Translations under genes and position numbers: made by a program
Shown: piece by piece, positions 44,549 through 53,504 of the stretch
Position numbering within the stretch: position 1 is the first letter of the stretch
How the letters are laid out: the number at the start of each line of letters is the position of its first letter
Notes under the pieces: generated by a model
The model's input: the letters and a program-made list of their open reading frames with translations, nothing else
Databases searched by the model: none
Told to the model about the DNA's origin: nothing
NCBI GenBank assembly: GCA_031549605.1
Contig: JAVBPM010000031.1
Span: 30,223-94,222, forward strand
Direction of reading: 5' to 3'
DNA: 64,000 nucleotides
DNA from: WRAI01 sp031549605
GTDB taxonomy: Bacteria > Bacillota > Clostridia > Oscillospirales > UBA929

Positions 44549-45216
44549 TCTACCCACACCCTTTCGGGCAGCCTTGAAAGTAAACTGTCGTAGTCGTTTC
44601 TTGCTCGATAGTCGTATGGATCCTGGATACACTTTTCGTAGGCGTCCTCTACCGACCTAACTGATTTCAGCAACTCCGCTCTGTCGTCACGCAATGCATC
44701 GAATGTTGCTTTGAGGCAATCGTAGCTGTGTCTGACGTCCAGAAAGCACATCATGACGCCGATACATTGACCGGCAGTGGCTATTAGCGTATCCTTTGTC
44801 AGTGTGGCCAGTCTCTTGCCTGACACACCTTGCGCAAGCTCTGCCTCAAATTTCGTCAAACTGAAGTAGTCCTCCTCAACGCTGTCATACCCGACCATTG
44901 AGTAGGCATCTCCCAATGACCCAACAAAGAAATCGTCAAAGTGTTCGGTCACATACCCATCACTAATTGTGCTTATCAATCTCTCGCATTTGTTGGATAG
45001 GTCGGCAAACATCATGCGAAACGCGTGAATCTCGTCAGTATCGCCGCCGAAGACGTCTAGCAACGTTTCATCATCCTCTACCGCCCACTCCAAATCGCAA
45101 CACTCGTCTTGAATCGAATACAGCTCATCGCACAACCTTTCCCGCTGGATGAGGGCAAGCGCCGCTCGTTTGTAACGCAGATTTCGGGCTTTATCCGCTC
45201 TTGTCATTGGTTGCAT
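44545..45216 (-). CDS. hypothetical phage protein
   Basis: A 223-residue acidic helical protein (QDECCDLEWAVEDDETLL, VEEDYFSLTKFEAEL). GGGAGGGG precedes the ATG. No domain recognised. It lies between dcm and the small Cys-rich genes. Confidence 0.6.
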   Translation of the reverse strand: MQPMTRADKARNLRYKRAALALIQRERLCDELYSIQDECCDLEWAVEDDETLLDVFGGDTDEIHAFRMMFADLSNKCERLISTISDGYVTEHFDDFFVGSLGDAYSMVGYDSVEEDYFSLTKFEAELAQGVSGKRLATLTKDTLIATAGQCIGVMMCFLDVRHSYDCLKATFDALRDDRAELLKSVRSVEDAYEKCIQDPYDYRARNDYDSLLSRLPERVWVE

Positions 45217-45229
45217 CGTCTACCCCTCC

Positions 45230-46510
45230 CTACACCGCCACAATTTCGTCGAGCTGGGCGGCCACAATACCCTGTATCAAATACTCCACGCACGGCAGCG
45301 CGACGCTGTTGCCCAGCGCTTTGTAGCGCGCGCTGTCGCTGATTGGCTTGCCGTCGTGGGCGTAAGCCGTCCAACCGTCAGGAAAACCCTGTAGCCGCTC
45401 GCATTCTGTCGGCGTGAGGCGGCGGACGGTCTGCTGTTGTTCCAACACGCAAATGCCGCCTTGGTTTTTTGCTTGGTCAGGCGGTGCGCAATCAAGCGTT
45501 TTTGCCGTTTCGACTTGTCTGCACCCGCTGTGTGGGTTGCTTGATTTCATGCTGTTCGATGCTAGGCTGTCAAAACTGTATGCGACGCCGGTGACCAAAT
45601 CCGTTGCGTCTTTGTAGTCTCGTGCCTTGACTGTACTCGCTTGCTCGGATTGCTTGTAATCACCGATGGCCTGCATGGCGAACACCGCGTGTCGGTCGAA
45701 CACATACCCCGCCGGATTCCTCCCGCCGCCGCCATCCGCCCCGCTGAGTGTTGGGCTTACACCGCTCGGTGTGAAGATGCGTCGCTCTTGAGTGTCCCAT
45801 CCTGTGAGATAATCTGTGCCTGTAGGGCTGCTTTCAGTGCCTCCGGCAACTCCTTGCCGCGATTCTCCGCCCGTCGTAAAATGCCCACGCAGGCTTTCGG
45901 GCTTAAATAGTACTTCTGCGGCACGTCGACCTCTAAAATCTGCGACAAGAAAGACTCTCTTGCGACGCTGGGGCACTCCCCAAAATTGTGCGTCTGGTGT
46001 TCGCCATCCAAAGTCGCACTGGTAGCCTCGCACCATTCCGGCGTCAGCCCATCTTCCTTGCACAGGCATTGGAAGCTCGGCATTTGCAAAGGATTGCAGC
46101 ACGGCTCTAAAATCAAGCCCGTCATTTGATGACAAAGCTCCTGGGACGTTTTCCCAAATAGCCCAAGTTGGATATAGCCCATTGGTCGCTGCCCTCATTT
46201 CCTCTATGATGCGCATGGCCTCACCAAGCAGTCCTGACCGCGCCCCGGCCAACCCAGCGCGTTTACCGGCCGTGCTAAAGTCCTGACACGGGCTGCCGAA
46301 TGTGACGATGTCCACCGGCTCAATCTCGGCACCATTGATTTTCGTGATGTCGCCGAGGTGCTTCATGTTCGGGAAGTGACGTTTCGTAATACTGATGGGC
46401 GCGGCTTCGATTTCGCTCGCCCATACCGGCTCAATGCCGTACCATGCGGCGACACACGGGAAGCCGCCTATGCCGTCGAAAAGGCTGCCGAGTTTTAGTG
46501 GTGCACTCAT
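45230..46510 (-). CDS. dcm: DNA (cytosine-5-)-methyltransferase
   Basis: A 426-residue C5-cytosine methylase that probably marks phage DNA against host restriction. Motif I is FDGIGG (11-16), motif IV has the catalytic Cys75 in GSPCQDFS, motif VI is ENVPGA (120-125), motif VIII is QRRKRV, and motif X is KALGNSVALP near the end. The start ATG after GGGAGGGGATACCGAC is preferred over the GTG six codons upstream. A second, different-frame ORF of 141 codons lies inside on the same strand. It follows the helicase-methylase gene by 20 bp. Confidence 0.92.
   Translation of the reverse strand: MSAPLKLGSLFDGIGGFPCVAAWYGIEPVWASEIEAAPISITKRHFPNMKHLGDITKINGAEIEPVDIVTFGSPCQDFSTAGKRAGLAGARSGLLGEAMRIIEEMRAATNGLYPTWAIWENVPGALSSNDGLDFRAVLQSFANAELPMPVQGRWADAGMVRGYQCDFGWRTPDAQFWGVPQRRKRVFLVADFRGRRAAEVLFKPESLRGHFTTGGESRQGVAGGTESSPTGTDYLTGWDTQERRIFTPSGVSPTLSGADGGGGRNPAGYVFDRHAVFAMQAIGDYKQSEQASTVKARDYKDATDLVTGVAYSFDSLASNSMKSSNPHSGCRQVETAKTLDCAPPDQAKNQGGICVLEQQQTVRRLTPTECERLQGFPDGWTAYAHDGKPISDSARYKALGNSVALPCVEYLIQGIVAAQLDEIVAV
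45757..46182 (-). CDS. alternative-frame ORF inside dcm
   Basis: A 141-codon ORF, same strand as dcm but another frame. Its product starts MGYIQLGLFGKTSQEL and has ILEVDVPQKYYLSPKACVG followed by ILRRAENRGKELPEALKAAL. From memory, this ending (KYYLSPKAC-GILRRA--RGKELP) recurs in phage proteins of Firmicutes next to Dcm genes. No clear ribosome site was found. It may be a truly dual-coding region or a conserved by-product of Dcm coding. Confidence 0.35.
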   Translation of the reverse strand: MGYIQLGLFGKTSQELCHQMTGLILEPCCNPLQMPSFQCLCKEDGLTPEWCEATSATLDGEHQTHNFGECPSVARESFLSQILEVDVPQKYYLSPKACVGILRRAENRGKELPEALKAALQAQIISQDGTLKSDASSHRAV

Positions 46511-46530
46511 GTCGGTATCCCCTCCCACAG

Positions 46531-49032
46531 CTACGCACCCTCCTCCAGCAGGTCAAACAGCGTCGGCTGGCCAACGTCCTGCTCGGCCGCCTTCAGGTAC
46601 CCAACGCCGTCGCGGAAGTAGTCGAGGCTCAACTCGGTGCCTATGCCGTACCGTCCCGCCTTCACGGCTCGCAGTGGCACGGTAAACAGACCGGCAAACG
46701 GGTCAAAGACCACATCGCCCTTGTTTGAAAAGCGGTTTATGATGCGGTCTACGATATCGAGCTGCAGCGGACAGACGTGCATTTGGAGGTTGCCACGGCG
46801 TTGGTCTGTGTTAAGTGTTCGCATCCGATTGATGTCGTCCCACACCTCGTCGCTCCAACTGCCCGGCTGCATCACCGCAAAGGTGGACGGTAGCTTGCCG
46901 TCTTTGTCCAGTTCTTTTGCCATCTCAATATGAGCCTCATAGTCGTAGACCGTTCCGCGCGAGTATTTACGGAATAACGTTTGTATTTTCCCGCTCTCTG
47001 CCGACATGATTTCCGCCTTGGTCACAAGTCGATCGCCGGAACTGCGCCAAAAGCCCGATGCGTCAATCTGCCACTGCGCCCGCGTGTAATCCTCTTTGCT
47101 CTTTTCAACCGGCACGTCGGCAAATCCGTCAGAGGTGTCGCTGGGCAGCTTGCGAAACAGCAAAATATACTCAGGACACCCTACCCCCATTTTTGTGCCG
47201 TCCCTGCACTGCATGGACCAGCCAAGCCGATAGGTCTGGTTGTTCTCGCGCACAACGTCGGTCACCACGGTGATCATCCCGAAGTAACGGAATCCGTGGC
47301 GGGTGTAGTGGTCGATGCACATTGCGTGGAATGGCTCGATGGTTGGGAACCCGTCACCCGTCACGCTGCCGAACTGCACTCGGTCTTTGACATGGCAGGC
47401 AAAGATGCGGCCGGGCTGCAAGATGCGCAGTAGCTGCGGCGTGAGATAATCCATCTGCTCAAAGAATTTGGCGGTGTTTTCGTTGTGACCGAAGTCGTTG
47501 TAGCTGGGTGTGTACTCGTAGTGGTTGGAAAACGGAATTGATGTATGGATTAACCCCACGCTGTCGCTTTCCATCTGCTCACATTCGAGAATGCAATCGT
47601 TATGTATGGCAGTAAACTGTTGACCCTGAACCTTCACACGTTCCACTCCTATCGACCGAGCCATCTTGTCTACCATGGACACGCCGGACAGCCCGTGCTT
47701 TTTAATAATGCCTGTCATGACCTCGGTCAGCGCGTCATGTTGTTTCCACTTAGCCATAAGCACCTTGAGTATCTCCTGCTCACCCTCGGTGTAGATGATG
47801 TCGATAATGACCTGCTCACTCTGTAGAAAGCGGTAGATGCGGTGAATGGCTTGAATGAAGTCGTTGAACTCGTAATCAATGCCGACAAAAATGGCGCGGT
47901 GGCAGTGCCGTTGAAAGTTGCAGCCGGAGCCGGACAGGCTTTTCTTGGTAGCAAACAGCTTCACCCTACCCTCGGCAAAGTCGATGACGCGCCGCTCGCG
48001 TGCGTCAAGGTCCATAGACCCGAATATGTCCACCGCATGCGGTAGTGCCGCTTTGATCTCGTGCCGCTCGGCCTCAAGGTCATGCCATAGGATAAAATGC
48101 TCATCAGGTGACATGTTCACGATTTCAGCCATTTTTGCAACACGTGCGCGGATACTGTCTCGTTTTTCTCCTGCGGCATCGGACAGCGATAGTGAGGCGT
48201 CGCGCAGCAGTTTTGTCTGTCCGTCCTTGTCTGAATCGACCGCGGCGTAGTCGGTTTCAATCATGTGCAACCGCACGTCCATCGGCGGCAGGGCGTAGCC
48301 TTTGTCGTCATAGCCGAGATCAGACGGTTTTGTGATAAACAGTGCCCAACTGGACACCCACAGCCAAAACTCTTGTTCTTTGTGCGGGTATAGGGTAAGG
48401 TTGTTGGCTTTGGTGCTGTCTCGCTTAAAGAACCGGGTCAGCGCTTGGCCGGTGTCCATGACTTCTAGGTACCCAGCGTAATGAATCAGTTCCTTGTAGC
48501 GATTGGGCGATGGCGTCGCTGTCGACACCAGCTTATAGGGCACGCCCCTGAATTTATCGAGAAACGTCTGATAGGTCTTGCTGCCAAACGACCGCAGCAC
48601 TGACGCCTCATCAAGACAGGTGGCCGTGAAGTGGCTCGGGTCGATGTCGCCGTCTCTCACCCGCTCATAGTTGGTGAGCAGTATCGCACCTTCTGCCGCT
48701 GCTGCTTCGGCCATGTTGCGGATGTATTGCGGTTCTGCCAACCCCAAAAGGTGTACTGCGTCGTGGACAAATTCCTGCTTGACGCCAAGTGGGCAGACAA
48801 TCAGCGCTTTGCCGCCCATTTTTTCGGTGACGATGCGGCAATACTCCAACTGTTGTATCGTCTTTCCCAACCCGAACGACTGAAACAGTGCCCGTTTACC
48901 GCCCTGTAACGCCCACACCACGCTGTCACGCTGGTGCGGCTTGAGCGCCGGGTGTATCTCGCTTGGGTCAATAGCAAATCCGCTCTCGGTCGCCATTGCT
49001 ATCTTAGAGCGGAGGAAGTCTGAATAGGTCAT
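46531..49032 (-). CDS. SNF2-type helicase fused to DNA amino-methyltransferase
   Basis: An 833-residue fusion. The helicase half has FGLGKT (53-58), a DEAS box (141-144), STATPSP (170-176) and QAIHRIYR (394-401). The methylase half (about 465-815) has motif IV as TSIPF (497-501) instead of TSPPY, and later a SAM-binding VFDPFAG, the order of a beta-class amino-methylase. The start is the ATG after GAGGTAAAGCAC. It probably modifies phage DNA while tracking on it; the altered motif IV raises doubt about classical N4/N6 activity. It lies in the early region between dcm and the resolvase. Confidence 0.85.
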   Translation of the reverse strand: MTYSDFLRSKIAMATESGFAIDPSEIHPALKPHQRDSVVWALQGGKRALFQSFGLGKTIQQLEYCRIVTEKMGGKALIVCPLGVKQEFVHDAVHLLGLAEPQYIRNMAEAAAAEGAILLTNYERVRDGDIDPSHFTATCLDEASVLRSFGSKTYQTFLDKFRGVPYKLVSTATPSPNRYKELIHYAGYLEVMDTGQALTRFFKRDSTKANNLTLYPHKEQEFWLWVSSWALFITKPSDLGYDDKGYALPPMDVRLHMIETDYAAVDSDKDGQTKLLRDASLSLSDAAGEKRDSIRARVAKMAEIVNMSPDEHFILWHDLEAERHEIKAALPHAVDIFGSMDLDARERRVIDFAEGRVKLFATKKSLSGSGCNFQRHCHRAIFVGIDYEFNDFIQAIHRIYRFLQSEQVIIDIIYTEGEQEILKVLMAKWKQHDALTEVMTGIIKKHGLSGVSMVDKMARSIGVERVKVQGQQFTAIHNDCILECEQMESDSVGLIHTSIPFSNHYEYTPSYNDFGHNENTAKFFEQMDYLTPQLLRILQPGRIFACHVKDRVQFGSVTGDGFPTIEPFHAMCIDHYTRHGFRYFGMITVVTDVVRENNQTYRLGWSMQCRDGTKMGVGCPEYILLFRKLPSDTSDGFADVPVEKSKEDYTRAQWQIDASGFWRSSGDRLVTKAEIMSAESGKIQTLFRKYSRGTVYDYEAHIEMAKELDKDGKLPSTFAVMQPGSWSDEVWDDINRMRTLNTDQRRGNLQMHVCPLQLDIVDRIINRFSNKGDVVFDPFAGLFTVPLRAVKAGRYGIGTELSLDYFRDGVGYLKAAEQDVGQPTLFDLLEEGA

Positions 49033-49132
49033 GTGCTTTACCTCGATTTGTTGAAGTTTGGTTTCTCCGGCACTCGCCGCATTCGTATGTACAAGCTCCA
49101 GCCGGTTAGGTCGTTGTAGACGCACTCGGTGG

Positions 49133-49336
49133 CTAAGTTTTTACGCCGTCCCACGCTTCACGTATTTTCAGCAGTTCTGCGACCAGCGACGGTATGCTTT
49201 CGAGACCGATATGAACCCGCCCGTCTTTACCGGCGATAATCTCAACGCCGCAGTCTCGCATCAGGTAGGTCACATTGCGGAAGTGCTCGCTGTCGAAAAT
49301 CAAGCCCTCGTTCTCCGGCTTTTTGGGTCGTGCCAT
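49133..49336 (-). CDS. small phage protein
   Basis: 67 residues. Starts MARPKKPENEG after GGAGGTGCACTG, with a one-base overlap with the resolvase stop (TGATG). Compact alpha/beta sequence; function unknown. Confidence 0.6.
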   Translation of the reverse strand: MARPKKPENEGLIFDSEHFRNVTYLMRDCGVEIIAGKDGRVHIGLESIPSLVAELLKIREAWDGVKT

Positions 49337-49809
49337 CAGTGCACCTCCGTAAATTCGCACCCGTCCAGCCACGTCACGCCGAGCGCGTAGGCCTGCCAGC
49401 AGTCGGCTTTGAAACCGTAGAACCAGCCGGGCGCTGCCTTGGTGCCCTTGTCGCCAAAACGGTCTTTGAGCGCTTGGATGGCGTTGCCGTCCTTGGCACG
49501 GGCGCTGTGACATAGGTTCAGTTTAACCTCGCGCCGCAGGATGGTGGCGCACCTTGTCTTGTCTGGACAAGCCTCTATGAACCGACCAATCCACACGCAG
49601 GCATCAAGCACCTCTTTGCCCACCGGCATACCGTAGCTGGACATCATCTCAACGACCACAGCGTCAAGGTAGTTCGGCGTGGCGGCCAGCGTGGCGATAT
49701 GCGCTTTGACCTTGGTGTTGTCCTCTTTGGCAAAGCCAAGCGGCCTGTACTGCTCGTCCATCAGCACCCACGCGCTCTGTGTTGTGCCGGGGTCTATCGC
49801 GAGTATCAT
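49336..49809 (-). CDS. RuvC-like Holliday junction resolvase
   Basis: A 157-residue RNase H-fold nuclease. The N-terminal MILAIDPGTTQSAWVLMD provides the first Asp, AVVVEMMSSYGM the Glu, and the C-terminal CWQAYALGVTW region the last segment, the RuvC-like layout found in Firmicutes phages. It resolves branched DNA before packaging. Overlaps the replication gene by 4 bp. Confidence 0.82.
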   Translation of the reverse strand: MILAIDPGTTQSAWVLMDEQYRPLGFAKEDNTKVKAHIATLAATPNYLDAVVVEMMSSYGMPVGKEVLDACVWIGRFIEACPDKTRCATILRREVKLNLCHSARAKDGNAIQALKDRFGDKGTKAAPGWFYGFKADCWQAYALGVTWLDGCEFTEVH

Positions 49810-50609
49810 GTCTGACCCTCCCTCATGCGCCTCATCTGTTTGACGGCCTGTTGCTCAAAGGCGCCGGGCTGTCCTGTTTGGCTCTTGTCCTTGGCGCCGT
49901 CGAAGGAGCTGCCGCGCCGGTCGTCGCCCCAATGCTCACGGATGGCTTTGCGGACGACAAGGCTCCAATCCTTCCACTTGTACTTGTTGCCACTCGCCTG
50001 CGCCCGTTCCTCGACGACGGCAATGTAGCGGTCGACGTCAGCTTGTCCGAACTCAGCGGCGATGCGTTGGTATTCGTCGTCCGTCAGCTTGACCCAGCCG
50101 TATTGACCTCGAGCGTGTCGGGCGGGCGCGGCGTCGCGCGTCTGCGCGGCGCTCTCTCCCTCGCCAGAGGGAGCGTCTTCTTTCTTACCATTCTTTACAT
50201 TCTTACCCTTCTTGATTGTGCCCATCGGTGTCCCATCGGTGTCCCAGCCGTGTCCCACTTTTTTGCTGTCAACTTGAAATTTGTCCCAGTTTGCAACGGT
50301 TAGCACTGTCTTTTTTGTGTCACACGTAATTTCGAGCATACCGTCACTTTGTAAAAGGGTCAAAAAGCGCTGCACTGACATGCGGCTCCAACCCCATCGC
50401 TCTGAAAGTTTCCGTGTCGACGTCACAAATTGACCTCGTTCCACTGTCGTCAGTGTACTTCCATGCAGAAACTTTTTTTGTTCGTGACTGGCCGACAATA
50501 GAATGTCGACCCATGCGTGAAATCGATCGTATGGCTTTTCGTTATATGTCCAGTTCGCCGTCACATCTCGGAACAGTTTTATCCATCCGAGGCTTGGCAG
50601 AGCAATCAC
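49806..50609 (-). CDS. phage replication initiator / organizer (winged HTH)
   Basis: A 267-residue protein. Residues 1-110 form a winged helix (WIKLFRDV..., FVTSTRKLSERWGWSRMSVQRFL), as in phage replisome organizers that bind the origin and recruit the host helicase. A charged linker (KKGKNVKNGKK) is followed by a C-terminal domain (YGWVKLTDDEYQRIAAEFG ... WSLVVRKAIREH), similar to the end of DnaD-like phage proteins. GTG start with AAAGGCG. Part of the replication module with SSB. Confidence 0.75.
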   Translation of the reverse strand: MIALPSLGWIKLFRDVTANWTYNEKPYDRFHAWVDILLSASHEQKKFLHGSTLTTVERGQFVTSTRKLSERWGWSRMSVQRFLTLLQSDGMLEITCDTKKTVLTVANWDKFQVDSKKVGHGWDTDGTPMGTIKKGKNVKNGKKEDAPSGEGESAAQTRDAAPARHARGQYGWVKLTDDEYQRIAAEFGQADVDRYIAVVEERAQASGNKYKWKDWSLVVRKAIREHWGDDRRGSSFDGAKDKSQTGQPGAFEQQAVKQMRRMREGQT

Positions 50610-50732
50610 CGCCTTTGCAATGGGGCGCCAACCGCGCCATACACGCGCCCCTGTAAACTCTATGCTTCATCAATGGCTCCCGACGGGCGCGGTTACGGCA
50701 CGTCTGTGTGGGAGCGCTGTGGCCTTAGATTG

Positions 50733-51158
50733 CTAAAGCGGCAGCGTGCCGTCGTCGTCCATCAGCTCGGTAAAGCCGGTTGTGTCGAGTGGGCCGGTGT
50801 AGTCCCGTTCGACCTGCTGCCCTGCCGCTCCGTCGTCACGCTTGCGCTCGGCAAAGTGCACCTCGTTGGCAACGACCTCGTAGTTGACGCGCTTATTACC
50901 GTCCTTGTCCTCCCAGTGACGTTGTTGCAGTCGACCTGCCAGCGCCACCAGCATACCCTTGGCGAAATACTTGGCCACAAAGTCGGCCTGACGGTCCCAG
51001 CAGGTGATGTCAATGAAGTCGGTCTGCTTCTCCTCGCCCGAGCGCACAAAGTCGCGTTCGACGGCAATGGTAAAGCTGGCCACTGACTTTCCCGCCTGTG
51101 TGCTGCGGAGTACGGGGTCGCGGGTCAGCCGACCCATGAGAATGACTTTGTTAAGCAC
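50733..51158 (-). CDS. ssb: single-stranded DNA-binding protein
   Basis: A 141-residue OB-fold protein that covers single-stranded DNA in replication and recombination. LNKVILMGRLTRDPVLRST is the family signature, with FIDITCWDRQADFVAKYF. The acidic C-terminal end MDDDGTLPL resembles the conserved partner-binding tip (DDDIPF) in shortened form. GTG start overlapping the upstream stop by 8 bp. The 123-bp gap to the replication gene holds nothing certain. Confidence 0.9.
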   Translation of the reverse strand: MLNKVILMGRLTRDPVLRSTQAGKSVASFTIAVERDFVRSGEEKQTDFIDITCWDRQADFVAKYFAKGMLVALAGRLQQRHWEDKDGNKRVNYEVVANEVHFAERKRDDGAAGQQVERDYTGPLDTTGFTELMDDDGTLPL

Positions 51159-52197
51159 CGGGCGCACCCGCGCTTTCCTCGGTCGGAGGCGCTTCTGCCG
51201 CAATCAGCGACTGTATGTACGCCTTGGCCTCGTCGTACTGCGCGGCGGGGATGTCGGCCACCTTGGCAATGCCGCGCTTCTTCAGCCACACGCTGATGTC
51301 ACCCTGCTTGCCCGTTTTGTTGCCCAGCGCCATCAGCTCCTTGGTCTGCTCGGCGCTGATTGCCTCGTTTTGGTTTTCATTGGCGAGGTGAGCAAACGCA
51401 TCGCCCAGCGACACCATGCCGTCTTCGAGCGAGGTCTTGAGTTCGCGCAGCCGGACGGCGTGGTCAGCTGTCCAAACCTTTGCCTCGACACCGCCGAGGA
51501 ACTGCTCCAAATCCTTTTGAGTGACGCCAAACGAGGTAAATGCCTTGATAATCCCCTTGACTTGACCATCTCTCGCGTTTGGGTCGTTCATAGCGGCAAT
51601 CAGCCGGTCGGAACAAACCGCGCGACACGACTCAACGGCGATTGATGTCACGTCACCCGGCAGCACCTGCAACAGACAGGCTCGCATGCGACGCGACCCG
51701 GCGTTGGCCTCCATCTCATAAATGTCGCGATCGTCGGTAATGGCGTAACCGCCCGACTTCGTGGTGCGCCAGTGGCGCACTTCGAACTTGCGGTCGATGT
51801 AGGTGTTGGTCTCCAAGTCCCACGCATAGGCGCGTAGCACACTACGACCATTTGCGCGTTCCAGCACGTCGACACCGAACTTGATGTTGCCCCAGTTGCG
51901 CGCCATCATCTCGGCCAGCCGGATAGACGGGCCGGTCACTGTTTCTTTGCCGCGCGGGAATACGTAGACGGCCTTTTCAGCCAGCGTCGGACGCCTGCAC
52001 TCCTGCAGTATCCTGTCCATGCTGGCGCCGGGGTCGCGAGGGAACTGCTTGGCCATAACCACGAGCGCCTTGATTTCGGTAACTGCGCGAGCCTCCTCAA
52101 CGGCGGCCAGTGCGTTGCCCTGCTCGTGTCTGCTTTGCTCTGCCAAAACAGATGGCGCGGCGGTCACGCCGTACGGGTTAATCATTGTATCGTTCAT
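51151..52197 (-). CDS. phage recombination-associated protein
   Basis: A 348-residue protein of a type found in many Firmicutes and proteobacterial phages between exonuclease and SSB genes (PGASMDRILQECRRPTLAEKA; GPSIRLAEMMARNWGN; MEANAGSRRMRACLLQVLPG). Place and context suggest a single-strand annealing or recombination role paired with the exonuclease at 52893. A C-terminal SAP-like region (QGDISVWLKKRGIAKVADI) may bind DNA. The precise family is not certain. Confidence 0.65.
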   Translation of the reverse strand: MNDTMINPYGVTAAPSVLAEQSRHEQGNALAAVEEARAVTEIKALVVMAKQFPRDPGASMDRILQECRRPTLAEKAVYVFPRGKETVTGPSIRLAEMMARNWGNIKFGVDVLERANGRSVLRAYAWDLETNTYIDRKFEVRHWRTTKSGGYAITDDRDIYEMEANAGSRRMRACLLQVLPGDVTSIAVESCRAVCSDRLIAAMNDPNARDGQVKGIIKAFTSFGVTQKDLEQFLGGVEAKVWTADHAVRLRELKTSLEDGMVSLGDAFAHLANENQNEAISAEQTKELMALGNKTGKQGDISVWLKKRGIAKVADIPAAQYDEAKAYIQSLIAAEAPPTEESAGAPGA

Positions 52198-52206
52198 AGT
52201 GTCCTC

Positions 52207-52896
52207 CTACTGACGTACTGAGAGTTGTTCTTCTTGGTAAAACTCGACGCCGGGAACGGCAATCGTGCCTTTTGTGGTTCGCGCGAGCTGCACAAGCACC
52301 GCCATGTCGACGGGGCGAATGGTGACACCGGCCAACTCGATAGGCACGGCCTTTTCATCGGTGACCCGCACCCGCCACACCTTTCGGGTCGAGGTGCCGA
52401 CGGCCACGGGCGCTGTCTGCATGGGCGCCGTGACCTTCATATCGCTCACCATCTGCGCCATGGCCACGTTTGTCTCGCTGCCGACAAGGTCACCGGCAGC
52501 CTCGGCGTCTACAGCGGCTTGTAGCAACCGCTCGGCCTCCTCCTGTTGCTTGCGGCGCATTTCCTCACGTTGACGTGCCGCCTCGGCCTCGACGGTGCGT
52601 TTGTAGCCAAGGATGGCATCCTTGACCGCTTTCTCTGCTTCTACGAGAGGTTGAAGCATCTGCTTCTCGCGGTCGCACAGCGCCTGATGCGCCGCCTTGG
52701 CGCTGGCCTTGGGCGTCTGCCAGTAGTTGGTTACCGCCTGCTGTCTTGCCTTGATCTGCCGCACCACGTCGGCGGCACGCTGGTAGTCTTCTGCTGTTAC
52801 AATGGTCAGCGCCTGTGCGCTGGTAAGAAAAGCGCGGCCATCGCTGATAAGCTGCTGCTCGATGTCGACAGTCGGCCGTTGTGTTAATGCGTTCAT
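52207..52896 (-). CDS. phage coiled-coil protein of the recombination module
   Basis: A 229-residue protein with a long central coiled coil (about 70-135; REEMRRKQQEEAERLLQAAV) and a C-terminal beta region (VWRVRVTDEKAVPIELAGV). Such proteins (DUF1351-like layout) lie between exonuclease and annealing-protein genes. AAGGAGAACAAACC precedes the ATG. The role is likely structural in the recombination complex. Confidence 0.65.
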   Translation of the reverse strand: MNALTQRPTVDIEQQLISDGRAFLTSAQALTIVTAEDYQRAADVVRQIKARQQAVTNYWQTPKASAKAAHQALCDREKQMLQPLVEAEKAVKDAILGYKRTVEAEAARQREEMRRKQQEEAERLLQAAVDAEAAGDLVGSETNVAMAQMVSDMKVTAPMQTAPVAVGTSTRKVWRVRVTDEKAVPIELAGVTIRPVDMAVLVQLARTTKGTIAVPGVEFYQEEQLSVRQ

Positions 52897-53504
52897 GGTT
52901 TGTTCTCCTTTGCCATTTCGTTGTTGAGCGCTAAGCAGTGCAGGAAGGTCTTGAGCCCGTCACCCACCTCGCGGAACACATAGCGGCCATCCTTGAGCAG
53001 CTGCAGACCGTAGCGCTTACGGATCGTGTGTCCGTGGCTTTTCAGTATCTCGGCGTATCCGGCCAGCTGCGTTGCCAGCATGACAGGGTGAAAGGCGCTT
53101 GTGCACTTGAGGTCGACAAGGTCAATGCCTGTCCCATCGTCCGGCGTGACGTATCCGGCGCGGTCAATGGTACCGGCATACATCAGCCCCTTGTGGTATC
53201 CGCGCCACTCGACAGCCGTCCACACGGGCTGATGCGCCGCCAAAAAGGCCTTGTACGCGGTGATGTAGCCGCCGGTGTCGTCGTCCTGCTCCTCAAAACC
53301 GTACAGGTCAAGGTTGGCCGTTTGCTCGTGGGCTCGCGTGCCCCTGTTTGCGGCGATGTGCAGCGTTTCGCCCGGTATGCCGTCGTACAACTCACGGCTC
53401 ATAAACCGCATGATGTGCGTGACGCTGGGCAGGATGCGCGAGCCGTCTAACGTGTATGTATGGGTGGCGTCAACAAAACATAGCTTCGGCAGCGGCGCCA
53501 TCAT
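52893..53504 (-). CDS. PD-(D/E)XK family exonuclease
   Basis: A 203-residue nuclease. AGTIDRAGYV provides the first Asp and GIDLVDLKCT the D-x-K core, followed by HPVMLATQLAGYAEIL, the layout of Cas4/lambda-exonuclease-like enzymes of phages. It probably resects phage DNA ends for annealing by the partner proteins. The ATG overlaps the stop of the zinc-finger gene upstream (ATGA) and the gene overlaps the coiled-coil gene downstream. Confidence 0.78.
   Translation of the reverse strand: MMAPLPKLCFVDATHTYTLDGSRILPSVTHIMRFMSRELYDGIPGETLHIAANRGTRAHEQTANLDLYGFEEQDDDTGGYITAYKAFLAAHQPVWTAVEWRGYHKGLMYAGTIDRAGYVTPDDGTGIDLVDLKCTSAFHPVMLATQLAGYAEILKSHGHTIRKRYGLQLLKDGRYVFREVGDGLKTFLHCLALNNEMAKENKP

Noticed and set aside
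50533..50658. 42-codon minus-strand ORF between ssb and the replication gene (MKHRVYRGACMARLAPHC...)
   Set aside because: Weak ribosome site and large overlap with the replication gene; the Cys are too few for a clear motif.
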